Part shown: piece by piece, positions 8,581-16,329 of the stretch
How positions within the stretch are numbered: position 1 is the stretch's first letter
Layout: every line of letters starts with the position of its first letter
Assembly (NCBI GenBank): GCA_003512955.1
Contig: DOTG01000001.1
Span: 1 to 26,864 of the forward strand
Reading direction: 5' to 3'
From: Marinilabiliales bacterium
GTDB taxonomy: Bacteria > Bacteroidota > Bacteroidia > Bacteroidales > SZUA-534
Length of the DNA: 26,864 bases
The notes under the pieces: generated by a model
What the model saw: only the letters and a program-made list of their open reading frames with translations
What the model was told of the DNA's origin: nothing
Databases searched by the model: none
Made by a program: the position numbers and the translations under genes

Positions 8581-8764
8581 AAAAACGGTTTTATTTTTAA
8601 TCATTCTAAATAAATTGATTCGATGCTAAAACGGATGGTCTTTCTTTTTGTTCGCTAAAAAGAAAAATAATTGTTCAAAATAATAAAAAGCTATTCAAAA
8701 GAAAGGTTACAAAACTGTGGAATGATAAATATAAACCGGATGGTGGTATAATAAAAATGTTGCC

Positions 8765-9514
8765 CTACAAAAGGTTTTGGTTAAGCAGCGGAAGCTGATG
8801 AATCTTTTCAACTAGGCTTGCCTTTAGCTGGTAGTTTTTAAGATTTATCAAATGGTTGGCATGGTGCATATCGGTCCCTAGCCATTCCACCAAACGGTGC
8901 TCAATAAGGAACTCTCCGGCCCGGCAAATTTCAGGGCCATAATTCCCAAATAATGATAAAAGATTGACCTGAAAAAGCACGTCGCGATCTTTCAATTCCA
9001 GCAGTTCTTTGGGATTCTGATTCCAATATAAATACCTTTCGGGATGGGCTAGGATGGGCTTGTAACCATTGGTCTGTAATTCAAAAAAAGCTTCTTTCAT
9101 GTTTCTGGGTGGTTCCACGAATGAAAATTCCACCAAAACATAACGCTGGCCAAAAGTTAACAGTTCCTCATTGCCAATTTTTTTCAAAAAATCGTAGTCA
9201 ATATAATATTCGGCGGCGGCTTCCACGGTAAGCTTTATTCCAGCATTTTTTATGGCCCCGTTCAATTGCAACAATCCCTTTTTGATGATTTCGGGTGTGT
9301 TGCGGTAAAAGTCGCTCATCACGTGGGGGGTGGTTACCGCTTTTTGATAACCCAAATCGACCATCCCTTGCGCCAGTACCAATGAATCGGACATGGATGG
9401 CGAACCATCGTCAATCCCGGGAATTAAATGGGAATGAATGTCACCTCCCAGGAAAGATAAATCTACCGGAACCAGTGGTTCTTTTTTTTGAAATATCTTT
9501 CCCAGGATGTTCAT
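8765..9514 (-). CDS. CpsB/YwqE-type PHP-family tyrosine-protein phosphatase, 249 aa
   Basis: Metal-binding motifs of the PHP phosphatase family occur in order: D-I-H-S-H-L-I-P-G-I-D-D-G (residues 25-37), T-T-P-H, the Glu in A-A-A-E-Y-Y, L-A-H-P-E-R and G-T-D-M-H-H. In capsule systems this family removes phosphate from the C-terminal tyrosines of the BY-kinase that controls polysaccharide export. Length is normal. It starts 6 bases after the rfbB stop, so the two form an operon. No BY-kinase (Wzc/CpsD) gene is seen within the window, so the target kinase must be encoded elsewhere. The family assignment is firm; the particular substrate is inferred. Confidence 0.92.
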   Translation of the reverse strand: MNILGKIFQKKEPLVPVDLSFLGGDIHSHLIPGIDDGSPSMSDSLVLAQGMVDLGYQKAVTTPHVMSDFYRNTPEIIKKGLLQLNGAIKNAGIKLTVEAAAEYYIDYDFLKKIGNEELLTFGQRYVLVEFSFVEPPRNMKEAFFELQTNGYKPILAHPERYLYWNQNPKELLELKDRDVLFQVNLLSLFGNYGPEICRAGEFLIEHRLVEWLGTDMHHANHLINLKNYQLKASLVEKIHQLPLLNQNLL

Positions 9515-9520
9515 CTGAAT

Positions 9521-10576
9521 TTATCTGTTATGGTACATTTTCGTGTAATAGTCGGTATAAGCCCCTGAAACAATCCTATCCATCCATTCCTGATGGTCCA
9601 GATACCAGTCAACGGTTTTTTCGAGACCAATTTCAAAGGTAAGGGAAGGTTTCCATCCCAATTCTTTTTCAATCAGTGAGGCATCAATGGCATAACGCAA
9701 ATCGTGTCCCGCACGGTCGGTAACATAAGTAATCAGCTTTTCCGATTCCCCGGCTTCGCAGCCAAGTTTTTTATCCATCACCTTACAAAGTAGTTTTATC
9801 AGGGCAATGTTTGTCCATTCGTTGTGTCCACCAATGTTGTAGGTTTTTCCATTCGCGGCTTTATGGTAAATCAGGTCAATAGCCGATGCGTGGTCTTCAA
9901 CATACAACCAATCGCGGATATTTTCTCCCTTTCCATAAATGGGAATGGGTTTTTTGTTTTTTATGTTGTTGATGGCCAAGGGTAACAGTTTTTCAGGAAA
10001 CTGGTTGGGTCCATAATTGTTTGAGCAATTGCTCACAACGATAGGCAGTTTATAGGTGTTTTTGTAAGCCCGAACAAAATGATCGCTCGATGCTTTCGAT
10101 GCTGAATAGGGGCTTTTGGGATCGTAAGAGGTTTCCTCGGTAAAAAATCCAGTGTCGCCCAATGCACCATAAACTTCATCTGTTGAAATATGGTAAAAGC
10201 GTTTCCCCTCGAAGTTCCCTTTCCATTGCTCTTTGGCAGCATTCAGCAGGTGAACGGTCCCTAAGACATTGGTGTTTATAAAAGCCATCGGGTCGGTAAT
10301 GGAGCGGTCCACATGGCTTTCGGCAGCCAAATGGATGATGCCGTCGAATTGATATTTTGTGAATAAGCCCTCAATAAATGCGGCATCGACAATATCGCCT
10401 TTCACAAAGGTATAATTGGGTTTTTTATCAACATCCGAAAGGTTCTCGAGGTTTCCGGCATAGGTAAGTTTATCCAGGTTGATGATTTGGTAATCCGGAT
10501 ATTTATTTACAAACAGACGGACCACGTGCGATCCGATGAAACCGGCTCCTCCGGTAATAAGAATGGTCTTATTCAT
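9521..10576 (-). CDS. rfbB: dTDP-glucose 4,6-dehydratase
   Basis: This extended short-chain dehydrogenase converts dTDP-glucose to dTDP-4-keto-6-deoxyglucose in the cytoplasm, the second step toward dTDP-rhamnose and related sugars. Visible are the NAD-binding G-G-A-G-F-I-G-S-H (residues 9-17), the active-site T-D-E (132-134) within S-T-D-E-V-Y-G, the Y157-x-x-x-K161 pair in Y-S-A-S-K, and N-C-S-N-N-Y-G-P-N-Q-F. Length (351 aa) is that of the family. The usual partners rfbA, rfbC and rfbD are absent here. It heads a two-gene unit with the CpsB-type phosphatase, which suggests supply of a sugar for a surface polysaccharide. A perfect -7 box lies upstream (10632-10639). Confidence 0.95.
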   Translation of the reverse strand: MNKTILITGGAGFIGSHVVRLFVNKYPDYQIINLDKLTYAGNLENLSDVDKKPNYTFVKGDIVDAAFIEGLFTKYQFDGIIHLAAESHVDRSITDPMAFINTNVLGTVHLLNAAKEQWKGNFEGKRFYHISTDEVYGALGDTGFFTEETSYDPKSPYSASKASSDHFVRAYKNTYKLPIVVSNCSNNYGPNQFPEKLLPLAINNIKNKKPIPIYGKGENIRDWLYVEDHASAIDLIYHKAANGKTYNIGGHNEWTNIALIKLLCKVMDKKLGCEAGESEKLITYVTDRAGHDLRYAIDASLIEKELGWKPSLTFEIGLEKTVDWYLDHQEWMDRIVSGAYTDYYTKMYHNR

Positions 10577-10631
10577 TTTATAAATTTTACTAATTAATGC
10601 CCGTTCAACTACTTATTGTAAATTAAAAGTG

Positions 10632-10639
10632 CAAACATA
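10632..10639 (-). promoter_or_regulatory. -7 box for rfbB-cpsB
   Basis: TATGTTTG on the minus strand, a perfect TAnnTTTG, 56 bases before the rfbB ATG. It faces away from the promoter of the HU/SPOR gene. A short inverted repeat GGGAT/ATCCC (10656-10671) lies between the two -7 boxes and could be an operator. Confidence 0.5.
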
Positions 10640-10684
10640 CACAATTTTGATTTTTGGGATGGTGCTATCCCGAGATAAAATTGT

Positions 10685-10692
10685 TAATTTTG
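10685..10692 (+). promoter_or_regulatory. -7 box for the HU/SPOR gene
   Basis: TAATTTTG followed by C, a perfect TAnnTTTG match, 18 bases before the ATG at 10711. Confidence 0.55.
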
Positions 10693-10710
10693 CAGCATAT
10701 CTAAAAACGG

Positions 10711-11682
10711 ATGCAAGACATTAACAAGTATATCAGCGGATTGTTATTTATTCATGATTGTGTGATTCTCCCCGGTTTTGGTGGCTTTGTGACCAATTAC
10801 CAATCGGCCAGGCACAATGAGTTGAGCCATACCTTTTATCCCCCACAAAAAGACCTGATTTTTAACAAAAACCTGACTTACAACGATGGCTTGCTGATAA
10901 ACTATTTAGCAAAAAACCATCATATCCCTTACACCGAAGCCGAGGAACGCATCCAAAACGAGGTACAAAAAGCCTGGTTACTGCTCGAAAAGGGCGAACC
11001 TGTAGTATTTGAGGGAGTTGGAACTTTTCAGTACGACAAGAACCAGAACTTGACATTTACCCCGGCAGAGACAGAGAACTTTTTAACCGATGCTTACGGG
11101 ATGTCCTCCTTTAGGTTTCCTCCGTTGAATTACCAAAAAAATGGCCGCGATATTATCCCACTATATAATTCTCAGAACATGAATGAGGGCGTAAAAAAGA
11201 CACTGAAAATTGCAGCCATTGTGGTTCCCATTGTGGGCGTTCTTACCCTGATTCCGTTAACCAGAGACTATAGGAATCAGCAGACTGCCGGATACACGTT
11301 TATTGATACAAACATTGAAGAACCCATAGAAGCCACGCATTCTGCCATGGCTGAAGATTCAAACATGGAGGTGGTTTTAGACAATTCAACAGATAAACGG
11401 CAGGCCTTGTTTTATACCGAGGAACCCAAACCTGTGATTGTAAAGCAAAACACCGATGGCCTTACCTTTTATATTATTGGAGGAAGTTATAAAGACGAAA
11501 CCAATGCCACGATTCATGCCGAGGCTTTCCGGAAAAAGGGTTTTGAAGCTCAAGTATTGCATGACAATGATCTTTATCGTGTTTCGTTAGCCACCTTTGA
11601 CAATAAGGTAAACGCCCTGCATGAGCTGCGCCGCATCCGCAGCGAAGAGGAAAACGACCAGGTTTGGCTGTTTTCGAAATAA
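10711..11682 (+). CDS. HU-CCDC81 / SPOR domain membrane protein, 323 aa
   Basis: The N-terminal half (about 1-140) matches the bacterial HU-CCDC81 type in Bacteroidota: I-S-G-L-L-F-I-H-D-C-V-I-L-P-G-F-G-G-F near the start and V-V-F-E-G-V-G-T-F in the second HU-like unit. One membrane helix spans about 165-184 (T-L-K-I-A-A-I-V-V-P-I-V-G-V). A polar linker leads to a C-terminal SPOR domain (about 251-320, F-Y-I-I-G-G-S-Y ... Y-R-V-S-L-A-T-F). SPOR domains bind glycan strands stripped of stem peptides at the division septum. The layout implies a cytoplasmic HU-like domain joined through the membrane to septal peptidoglycan. Whether the HU part binds DNA is not known from sequence. It is transcribed divergently from rfbB. 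Confidence 0.92.
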   Translation: MQDINKYISGLLFIHDCVILPGFGGFVTNYQSARHNELSHTFYPPQKDLIFNKNLTYNDGLLINYLAKNHHIPYTEAEERIQNEVQKAWLLLEKGEPVVFEGVGTFQYDKNQNLTFTPAETENFLTDAYGMSSFRFPPLNYQKNGRDIIPLYNSQNMNEGVKKTLKIAAIVVPIVGVLTLIPLTRDYRNQQTAGYTFIDTNIEEPIEATHSAMAEDSNMEVVLDNSTDKRQALFYTEEPKPVIVKQNTDGLTFYIIGGSYKDETNATIHAEAFRKKGFEAQVLHDNDLYRVSLATFDNKVNALHELRRIRSEEENDQVWLFSK

Positions 11683-12095
11683 TCGGGAAAGATTTCATGC
11701 CGGGGTCAATTATTTTTATACCAATTAAAAGGCTCTATCGCTGGGTGAGAAGGTTTTGATAAACCATAAGTGAAGATTTCATCGCTGGTAAAAACCTAAT
11801 GACCTCCTTCGTTTAACACCTTGGTTAACTTACCTTTTCGGAACAACAATCCGACAAATCCACTTTTAATAATCACTCATTTCATGACATTTTTATGTAT
11901 TAATCCTGTTCGCCAGCAAACAGGGTTGGTTTATGATCCATACAAATAAAAAACATGCGGAAGATCCCATTCCAAGAATTAGGGAATTAGTGTTGTATTG
12001 TTATTGTTGAACAATTGCTTTTAATTCCACCTCAAATAAAAGACCCAAATGTCCGATTTTATTTTCAAAATGACTTTGATCCCATAAACTTTTTG
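11683..12095. other. gene-free stretch upstream of the suf promoter
   Basis: No open frame with credible coding character. Contents: an inverted repeat AGGTTTT/AAAACCT (11751-11757, 11791-11797); ATCGCTGG twice (11738-11745, 11781-11788); a 6-bp hairpin CCTGTT-8-AACAGG at 11905-11924, weak as a terminator because only GTTGGTTT follows; and the palindrome at 12003-12015, listed separately. No tRNA or known riboswitch was recognised. Confidence 0.5.
12003..12015. promoter_or_regulatory. palindrome ATTGTTGAACAAT upstream of suf (putative operator)
   Basis: A 13-bp perfect palindrome around a central G, containing the same TTGTTGAACAA as at 1917-1927. It lies about 80 bases before the first candidate suf -7 box, a distance that fits an activator or a looping repressor better than a simple roadblock. 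Confidence 0.5.
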
Positions 12096-12103
12096 TAATT
12101 TTG
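12075..12103 (+). promoter_or_regulatory. candidate suf promoter
   Basis: TTTG (12075-12078) and TAATTTTG (12096-12103) fit the Bacteroidota -33/-7 pattern with a 17-base gap. A second perfect -7 box, TACTTTTG (12125-12132), lies downstream inside the inverted repeat, so which is used, or whether both are, is unresolved. Confidence 0.5.
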
Positions 12104-12107
12104 CCGG

Positions 12108-12188
12108 GTAAAACAAAAGCCTGCTACTTTTGTTTTGCTCAGTACAAATTTCGATAAGTGGCCGCAAACCTTGCAAAACTCAGGCTTT
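12108..12188 (+). promoter_or_regulatory. structured suf leader / promoter-overlapping inverted repeat
   Basis: AAAACAAAAG (12110-12119) and CTTTTGTTTT (12127-12136) form a perfect 10-bp stem with a 7-base loop, extendable by a U-G and a G-C pair. AAAGCCTG (12116-12123) is also complementary to CAGGCTTT (12181-12188), about 20 bases before the sufB start, so the two pairings exclude each other. If transcription starts from the first -7 box this is a 5' leader that could switch. If it starts from the second, the repeat overlaps the -7 box and is more likely an operator. It matches no riboswitch class I recognise. Confidence 0.45.
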
Positions 12189-12209
12189 CTTATCTACAAG
12201 TTTTAAAAA

Positions 12210-13655
12210 ATGAGCGATCAAGATACTATATTAAATGATGTAACGCAGAGCGAATACAAGTATGGCTTTGTCTCAGCCATTGAGAGCGAAACCATTCCCA
12301 AAGGATTGAATGAAGGGGTCATTCGGTTAATCTCTGCCAAAAAAAACGAACCCGACTGGATGCTCGAGTTCCGGTTGACTGCCTACCGTAACTGGCTTAA
12401 AATGAAAATGCCCGAATGGGCGCACCTGAAAATCCCGGAAATTAATTATCAGGATATTATCTATTATGCTGCACCCAAACAACAGGCAAAATATGAAAGT
12501 TTGGATCAGGTGGATCCTGAACTGCTGGAAACTTTCAACAAGCTGGGCATTCCGCTCGATGAACAAAAAATGTTGAGCGGTGTAGCTGTAGATGCCGTAA
12601 TGGACAGCGTATCGGTAAAAACCACGTTCCGTGATACTTTGGCCGAAAAGGGAATCATTTTCTGCTCGTTCAGCGAAGCGGTACAGGAGCATCCCGATTT
12701 GGTCCGCGAATATATGGGCTCCGTAGTTCCACCTACCGACAACTATTTTGCCGCCCTGAATTCGGCTGTATTTTCCGATGGCTCGTTCTGCTACATTCCA
12801 AAAGGGGTGCGCTGCCCCATGGAACTAAGTACCTATTTCCGTATTAATGCAGCCAACACCGGGCAGTTTGAGCGCACACTCCTTGTGGCTGATGACGATA
12901 GTTATGTTTCGTATCTTGAAGGATGTACCGCTCCCATGCGCGACGAAAACCAGCTTCACGCGGCCATTGTGGAGATTGTGGCTAAAACCAACGCGCAGGT
13001 GAAATATTCTACCGTACAGAACTGGTACCCGGGCGATAAAAATGGGAAGGGCGGCATCTATAATTTTGTTACCAAGCGGGGTTTGTGCCAGGGAAAGGGA
13101 TCAAAAATATCGTGGAGCCAGGTGGAAACAGGCTCGGCCATTACCTGGAAATATCCCAGCACCATTTTGCTGGGCGATAATTCGGTATCGGAATTTTATT
13201 CGGTGGCGGTAACCAACCATCACCAACAGGCGGATACGGGAACCAAAATGATCCATATTGGCAAGAATACCAAAAGTACCATTGTATCGAAAGGGATTAG
13301 CGCCGGGCAAAGCAACAACAGCTACCGAGGGCTGGTGAAAATTTCAAAACGGGCCGAAGGGGCACGGAACTTCTCGCAATGCGATTCGTTGCTGCTGGGC
13401 GATAAATGCGGTGCACACACTTTTCCGTACATTGAATGCGAAAATAATTCAGCCATTTTGGAACACGAAGCCACTACTTCGAAAATTGGGGAAGACCAGA
13501 TTTTTTACTGCAACCAGAGAGGAATCTCTACAGAGGATGCCATTGGGATGATAGTGAACGGCTATGCCAAACAGGTGTTGAACACGTTGCCGATGGAGTT
13601 TGCCGTGGAGGCACAAAAACTGTTGCAAATCAGTCTGGAAGGATCGGTTGGTTGA
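12210..13655 (+). CDS. sufB: Fe-S cluster assembly scaffold protein SufB
   Basis: SufB is the core of the SufBC2D scaffold that builds Fe-S clusters in the cytoplasm. The 481-aa protein is of normal length and closely follows the family: S-F-C-Y-I-P-K-G-V-R-C-P-M-E-L-S (192-207), Y-L-E-G-C-T-A-P (235-242), V-Q-N-W-Y-P-G-D and the C-terminal C-G-A-H-T-F-P-Y-I-E block (400-409). Cys400 there likely corresponds to the sulfur-accepting Cys of E. coli SufB. It is the first gene of sufB-sufC-sufD. The ATG at 12210 follows a leader of 70-100 bases (see 12108-12188). Assignment is firm. Confidence 0.97.
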   Translation: MSDQDTILNDVTQSEYKYGFVSAIESETIPKGLNEGVIRLISAKKNEPDWMLEFRLTAYRNWLKMKMPEWAHLKIPEINYQDIIYYAAPKQQAKYESLDQVDPELLETFNKLGIPLDEQKMLSGVAVDAVMDSVSVKTTFRDTLAEKGIIFCSFSEAVQEHPDLVREYMGSVVPPTDNYFAALNSAVFSDGSFCYIPKGVRCPMELSTYFRINAANTGQFERTLLVADDDSYVSYLEGCTAPMRDENQLHAAIVEIVAKTNAQVKYSTVQNWYPGDKNGKGGIYNFVTKRGLCQGKGSKISWSQVETGSAITWKYPSTILLGDNSVSEFYSVAVTNHHQQADTGTKMIHIGKNTKSTIVSKGISAGQSNNSYRGLVKISKRAEGARNFSQCDSLLLGDKCGAHTFPYIECENNSAILEHEATTSKIGEDQIFYCNQRGISTEDAIGMIVNGYAKQVLNTLPMEFAVEAQKLLQISLEGSVG

Positions 13656-13658
13656 GGA

Positions 13659-13688
13659 AGTATTTAGAGTACTTCGAGTATTTAGAGT
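13659..13688. repeat. short direct repeat between sufB and sufC
   Basis: AGTATTTAGAGT occurs at 13659-13670 and again at 13677-13688 (18-base period). The 124-base sufB-sufC gap is otherwise AT-rich and gene-free, and ends in TCTAAACAAGA before the sufC ATG. It may reflect slippage; no function is evident. Confidence 0.4.
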
Positions 13689-13779
13689 TGAAAGTTAATA
13701 AAGTTGTAAATCAATAAAGACTAAGCCTAGGAGCTAACTTCTATAATCTAGTTTCTAGTATCTAAAAATCTAAACAAGA

Positions 13780-14532
13780 ATGTTACACATAAAGAATTTG
13801 AAGGCCGGAGTGGACGGCAAAGAGATACTAAAAGGCATCAACCTGGAGGTAAAGCCCGGTGAGGTGCATGCGATTATGGGACCCAATGGTTCCGGAAAAA
13901 GTACCCTTTCGGCAGTTTTGGCCGGTAACGGACGGTTTACTGTAACCGATGGCGAAGCCACATTTAACGGGAAAAACCTGCTAGAAATGGCTCCAGAAGA
14001 CCGTGCCCGCGAAGGGTTGTTCCTGAGTTTTCAGTATCCGGTGGAGATTCCGGGTGTTTCGATGGTAAATTTTATGAAAACGGCAGTAAACGAACACCGC
14101 AAATACCAAGGCTTGGAGCCGATGAGCGCCGGTGATTTTCTGAAAATGCTCCGCGACAAAAAACAGGTGGTCGAAATTGACGACCGATTGACATCGCGTT
14201 CGGTAAACGAAGGATTTTCGGGTGGTGAGAAAAAGAAAAATGAGATTTTCCAGATGGCCATGCTGGAACCCAAACTTTCCATTCTGGATGAAACCGATTC
14301 GGGCTTGGATATTGATGCCCTGCGCATTGTGGCCAATGGCGTGAACAAACTGAAAAACGCCAACAACGCAACCATTGTAATTACGCACTACCAACGGTTG
14401 CTCGATTATATTGTGCCCGATGTAGTGCATATTCTGTACAATGGGTTAATTGTTAAAACCGGAGGCAAAGAGTTGGCCCTGGAACTGGAAGCCAAAGGCT
14501 ACGACTGGATTAAAGAAGCTGTAAAAGTTTAG
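13780..14532 (+). CDS. sufC: Fe-S cluster assembly ATPase SufC
   Basis: SufC is the ABC-type ATPase subunit of the SufBCD scaffold; ATP binding drives the shape change that lets the cluster form. All nucleotide-binding motifs are present: Walker A G-P-N-G-S-G-K-S (34-41), Q-loop Gln85, signature F-S-G-G-E-K-K-K (146-153), Walker B L-S-I-L-D-E (166-171) and the switch His203. There are no membrane segments, as expected. Length (250 aa) is normal. It is separated from sufB by 124 bases and from sufD by 94, larger gaps than in a tight operon, but with the same orientation and partner function. Confidence 0.97.
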   Translation: MLHIKNLKAGVDGKEILKGINLEVKPGEVHAIMGPNGSGKSTLSAVLAGNGRFTVTDGEATFNGKNLLEMAPEDRAREGLFLSFQYPVEIPGVSMVNFMKTAVNEHRKYQGLEPMSAGDFLKMLRDKKQVVEIDDRLTSRSVNEGFSGGEKKKNEIFQMAMLEPKLSILDETDSGLDIDALRIVANGVNKLKNANNATIVITHYQRLLDYIVPDVVHILYNGLIVKTGGKELALELEAKGYDWIKEAVKV

Positions 14533-14573
14533 AAAATTTCGAATTCAGAATGTCGGATAATGAAGGCTGAAGA

Positions 14574-14584
14574 CTGTTCAACAG
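14574..14584. promoter_or_regulatory. palindrome CTGTTCAACAG before sufD
   Basis: An 11-bp perfect palindrome in the 94-base sufC-sufD gap. It matches the TTGTTnAACAA motif at 9 of 11 positions (outermost pair C/G instead of T/A). It may be a degenerate site or chance. Confidence 0.25.
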
Positions 14585-14626
14585 ATTTCTTCGTCACGTA
14601 GGAATCAAAAAACAAAGAAAGAATTT

Positions 14627-15994
14627 ATGAGCGAATCGATAGATAGCAACACCATGAAATACAAGCTGATAAATTTGTATCAGCAAAACCGTGCTTCCAT
14701 TCTGGAGGGATTGCCCGAAAACATGAACCGATACCGCGATGCCGCCATACGCGATTTTGACCGGATGGGGATTCCTGAAAAAGGGGAAGAAAAATACAAA
14801 TACACCGACTTGATGTGGGCCTTTGGAAAAACTTATGGTTATGCCTTTAAAGCCCATACCATTAATGTCGATTCCAGCACGCTGTTTCAGTGTGCAGTTC
14901 CCGACCTGGATACCCACACCCTGATTCTTGAAAATGGCTGGTTTTATGAACGTAACAACGAACATGCCGCCCTTCCTAAAGAGATTGTGGCATGCAGCAT
15001 CCGCGAGGCATCGGTAACACATGCCGAACTGTTTGCCAAACATTACAACCAGCAAGCACAGGAACATCCTGAATCGGTGTCGGTTTTCAACACGGCTTTT
15101 GCCCAGGATGGTATGTTTTTATACATCCCCGATGGCTTTGTCATGGGAAAACCCATCCAGATTATCAACCTTTTACGGGGAAACAATCCCCTGTTGGTAA
15201 ACCAAAGGAATTTAATTGTAGCCGGAAAAAACAGTCAGGCAAAGGTAATTGTGTGCGATCATACTTTGTCGCATCAAAACTTTTTATCGAATACGGTTAC
15301 CGAGGTTTTTGTCGATGAACAGGCTGTGTTCGATTACTACAACATCCAAAACCAGCACAACCAATCGTCGCAAGTAGCCTCGTTATACATTTACCAGAAA
15401 AAAGGAAGCAACACCCTGACCAATACACTCACACTGCACGGCGGTTTTGTCCGCAACAATGTGTTTGTAAAACTGGCCGAAGAACATGCCGAAGCCCATG
15501 TGTATGGATTGTCGTTGATTGATGGTAAACAACATGTCGATAACTATACCTTTATTGACCATGCGGTGCCCAACTGCCTGAGCAACGAAATGTATAAAAA
15601 CATTTTGGACGATGATGCTACCGGTGCCTTTAACGGACGGATACTGGTGCGTAAGGATGCACAAAAAACACGGGCTTACCAATCGAATAAAAATATTTGC
15701 CTAACACCTACCGCCCGCTTTTTTACCAAACCCCAACTGGAGATTTATGCCGATGATGTAAAATGCAGCCACGGTGCTACGGTGGGTCAGATAAACGAAG
15801 AGGCGCAGTTTTATCTGCAATCCAGAGGAATTGGGGGACGCGAAGCCCGCATGATGCTCATGTATGCCTTTGCTTACGAAGTGATTCGGAACATCCGGGT
15901 TCCGGTGTTGGTGGAACGCTACGGCGAACTGGTGGAACGTCGGCTACGCGGCGAGCTCAGCCGATGCGAAGGCTGTTTTGTGCATTGTAACTAA
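14627..15994 (+). CDS. sufD: Fe-S cluster assembly protein SufD
   Basis: SufD pairs with SufB in the SufBC2D scaffold and is needed for iron entry. The 455-aa protein has the SufD beta-helix core and the C-terminal family block S-H-G-A-T-V-G-Q-I-N-E-E-A-Q-F-Y-L (about 384-400), with S-R-G-I-G-G-R-E-A following. It ends C-E-G-C-F-V-H-C-N, a Cys-rich tail. The ATG at 14627 lies behind an A/G-rich AAAGAAAGAATTT; an in-frame ATG at 14654 is less likely. In many Bacteroidota sufS (cysteine desulfurase) follows sufD; here it does not, and 335 gene-free bases precede unrelated AT-rich genes. Confidence 0.95.
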   Translation: MSESIDSNTMKYKLINLYQQNRASILEGLPENMNRYRDAAIRDFDRMGIPEKGEEKYKYTDLMWAFGKTYGYAFKAHTINVDSSTLFQCAVPDLDTHTLILENGWFYERNNEHAALPKEIVACSIREASVTHAELFAKHYNQQAQEHPESVSVFNTAFAQDGMFLYIPDGFVMGKPIQIINLLRGNNPLLVNQRNLIVAGKNSQAKVIVCDHTLSHQNFLSNTVTEVFVDEQAVFDYYNIQNQHNQSSQVASLYIYQKKGSNTLTNTLTLHGGFVRNNVFVKLAEEHAEAHVYGLSLIDGKQHVDNYTFIDHAVPNCLSNEMYKNILDDDATGAFNGRILVRKDAQKTRAYQSNKNICLTPTARFFTKPQLEIYADDVKCSHGATVGQINEEAQFYLQSRGIGGREARMMLMYAFAYEVIRNIRVPVLVERYGELVERRLRGELSRCEGCFVHCN

Positions 15995-16169
15995 TACGAT
16001 GTGGGATTAGAGATTTTGAGATTCAAGACAATTTAACCCGTTGTTTTTTATAAATGTATTCAAAGATATTTTGAAAGGTTAATTGGAATGATGGAAAGTT
16101 GGAATCAGAAACGTAATACCACTATCTTGTTTTCCAATAAAGGCAACTAAAAAAAGTGAACCGTTTAAC
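15995..16169. other. gene-free stretch after sufD
   Basis: AT-rich, with no credible open frame and no clear terminator for sufD. The early part (AGAGATTTTGAGATTC) is repetitive in character. It marks the change from the balanced composition of suf to the AT-rich accessory stretch. Confidence 0.4.
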
Positions 16170-16249
16170 AGTCACGGGGTGACTTCCTATTTAAATGCAC
16201 CCCATTATTATCCCAATACTGCCTTTCATTAAATAGTCACCCCGTGACT
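16170..16249. repeat. twin 15-bp palindromes (AGTCACSSSGTGACT)
   Basis: AGTCACGGGGTGACT (16170-16184) and AGTCACCCCGTGACT (16235-16249) are exact reverse complements, and each is itself a 6-bp-arm hairpin. Similarity extends outward (GTTT) and inward (ATTTAA near each), so the whole 80 bases form a larger inverted repeat. It lies 80 bases before the secreted-protein/caspase gene pair. It could be an operator pair, a REP-like or MITE-like element, or part of an island boundary. Confidence 0.6.
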
Positions 16250-16329
16250 AAACAAAACAGTATCGACAAAGAATTTGTTTTTTACATACAAATACCTACT
16301 TTTACTTTCTAACCAAAGTACTAATTGAC

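Noticed and set aside
12110..12136. suf inverted repeat as an ordinary terminator
   Set aside because: It lies at the start of the suf transcript or over its promoter, 420 bases past the previous gene, and the stem is AT-rich.
13659..13688. AGTATTTAGAGT direct repeat as a possible regulatory element for sufC
   Set aside because: Only two short AT-rich copies with no promoter box placed to match; slippage is simpler.
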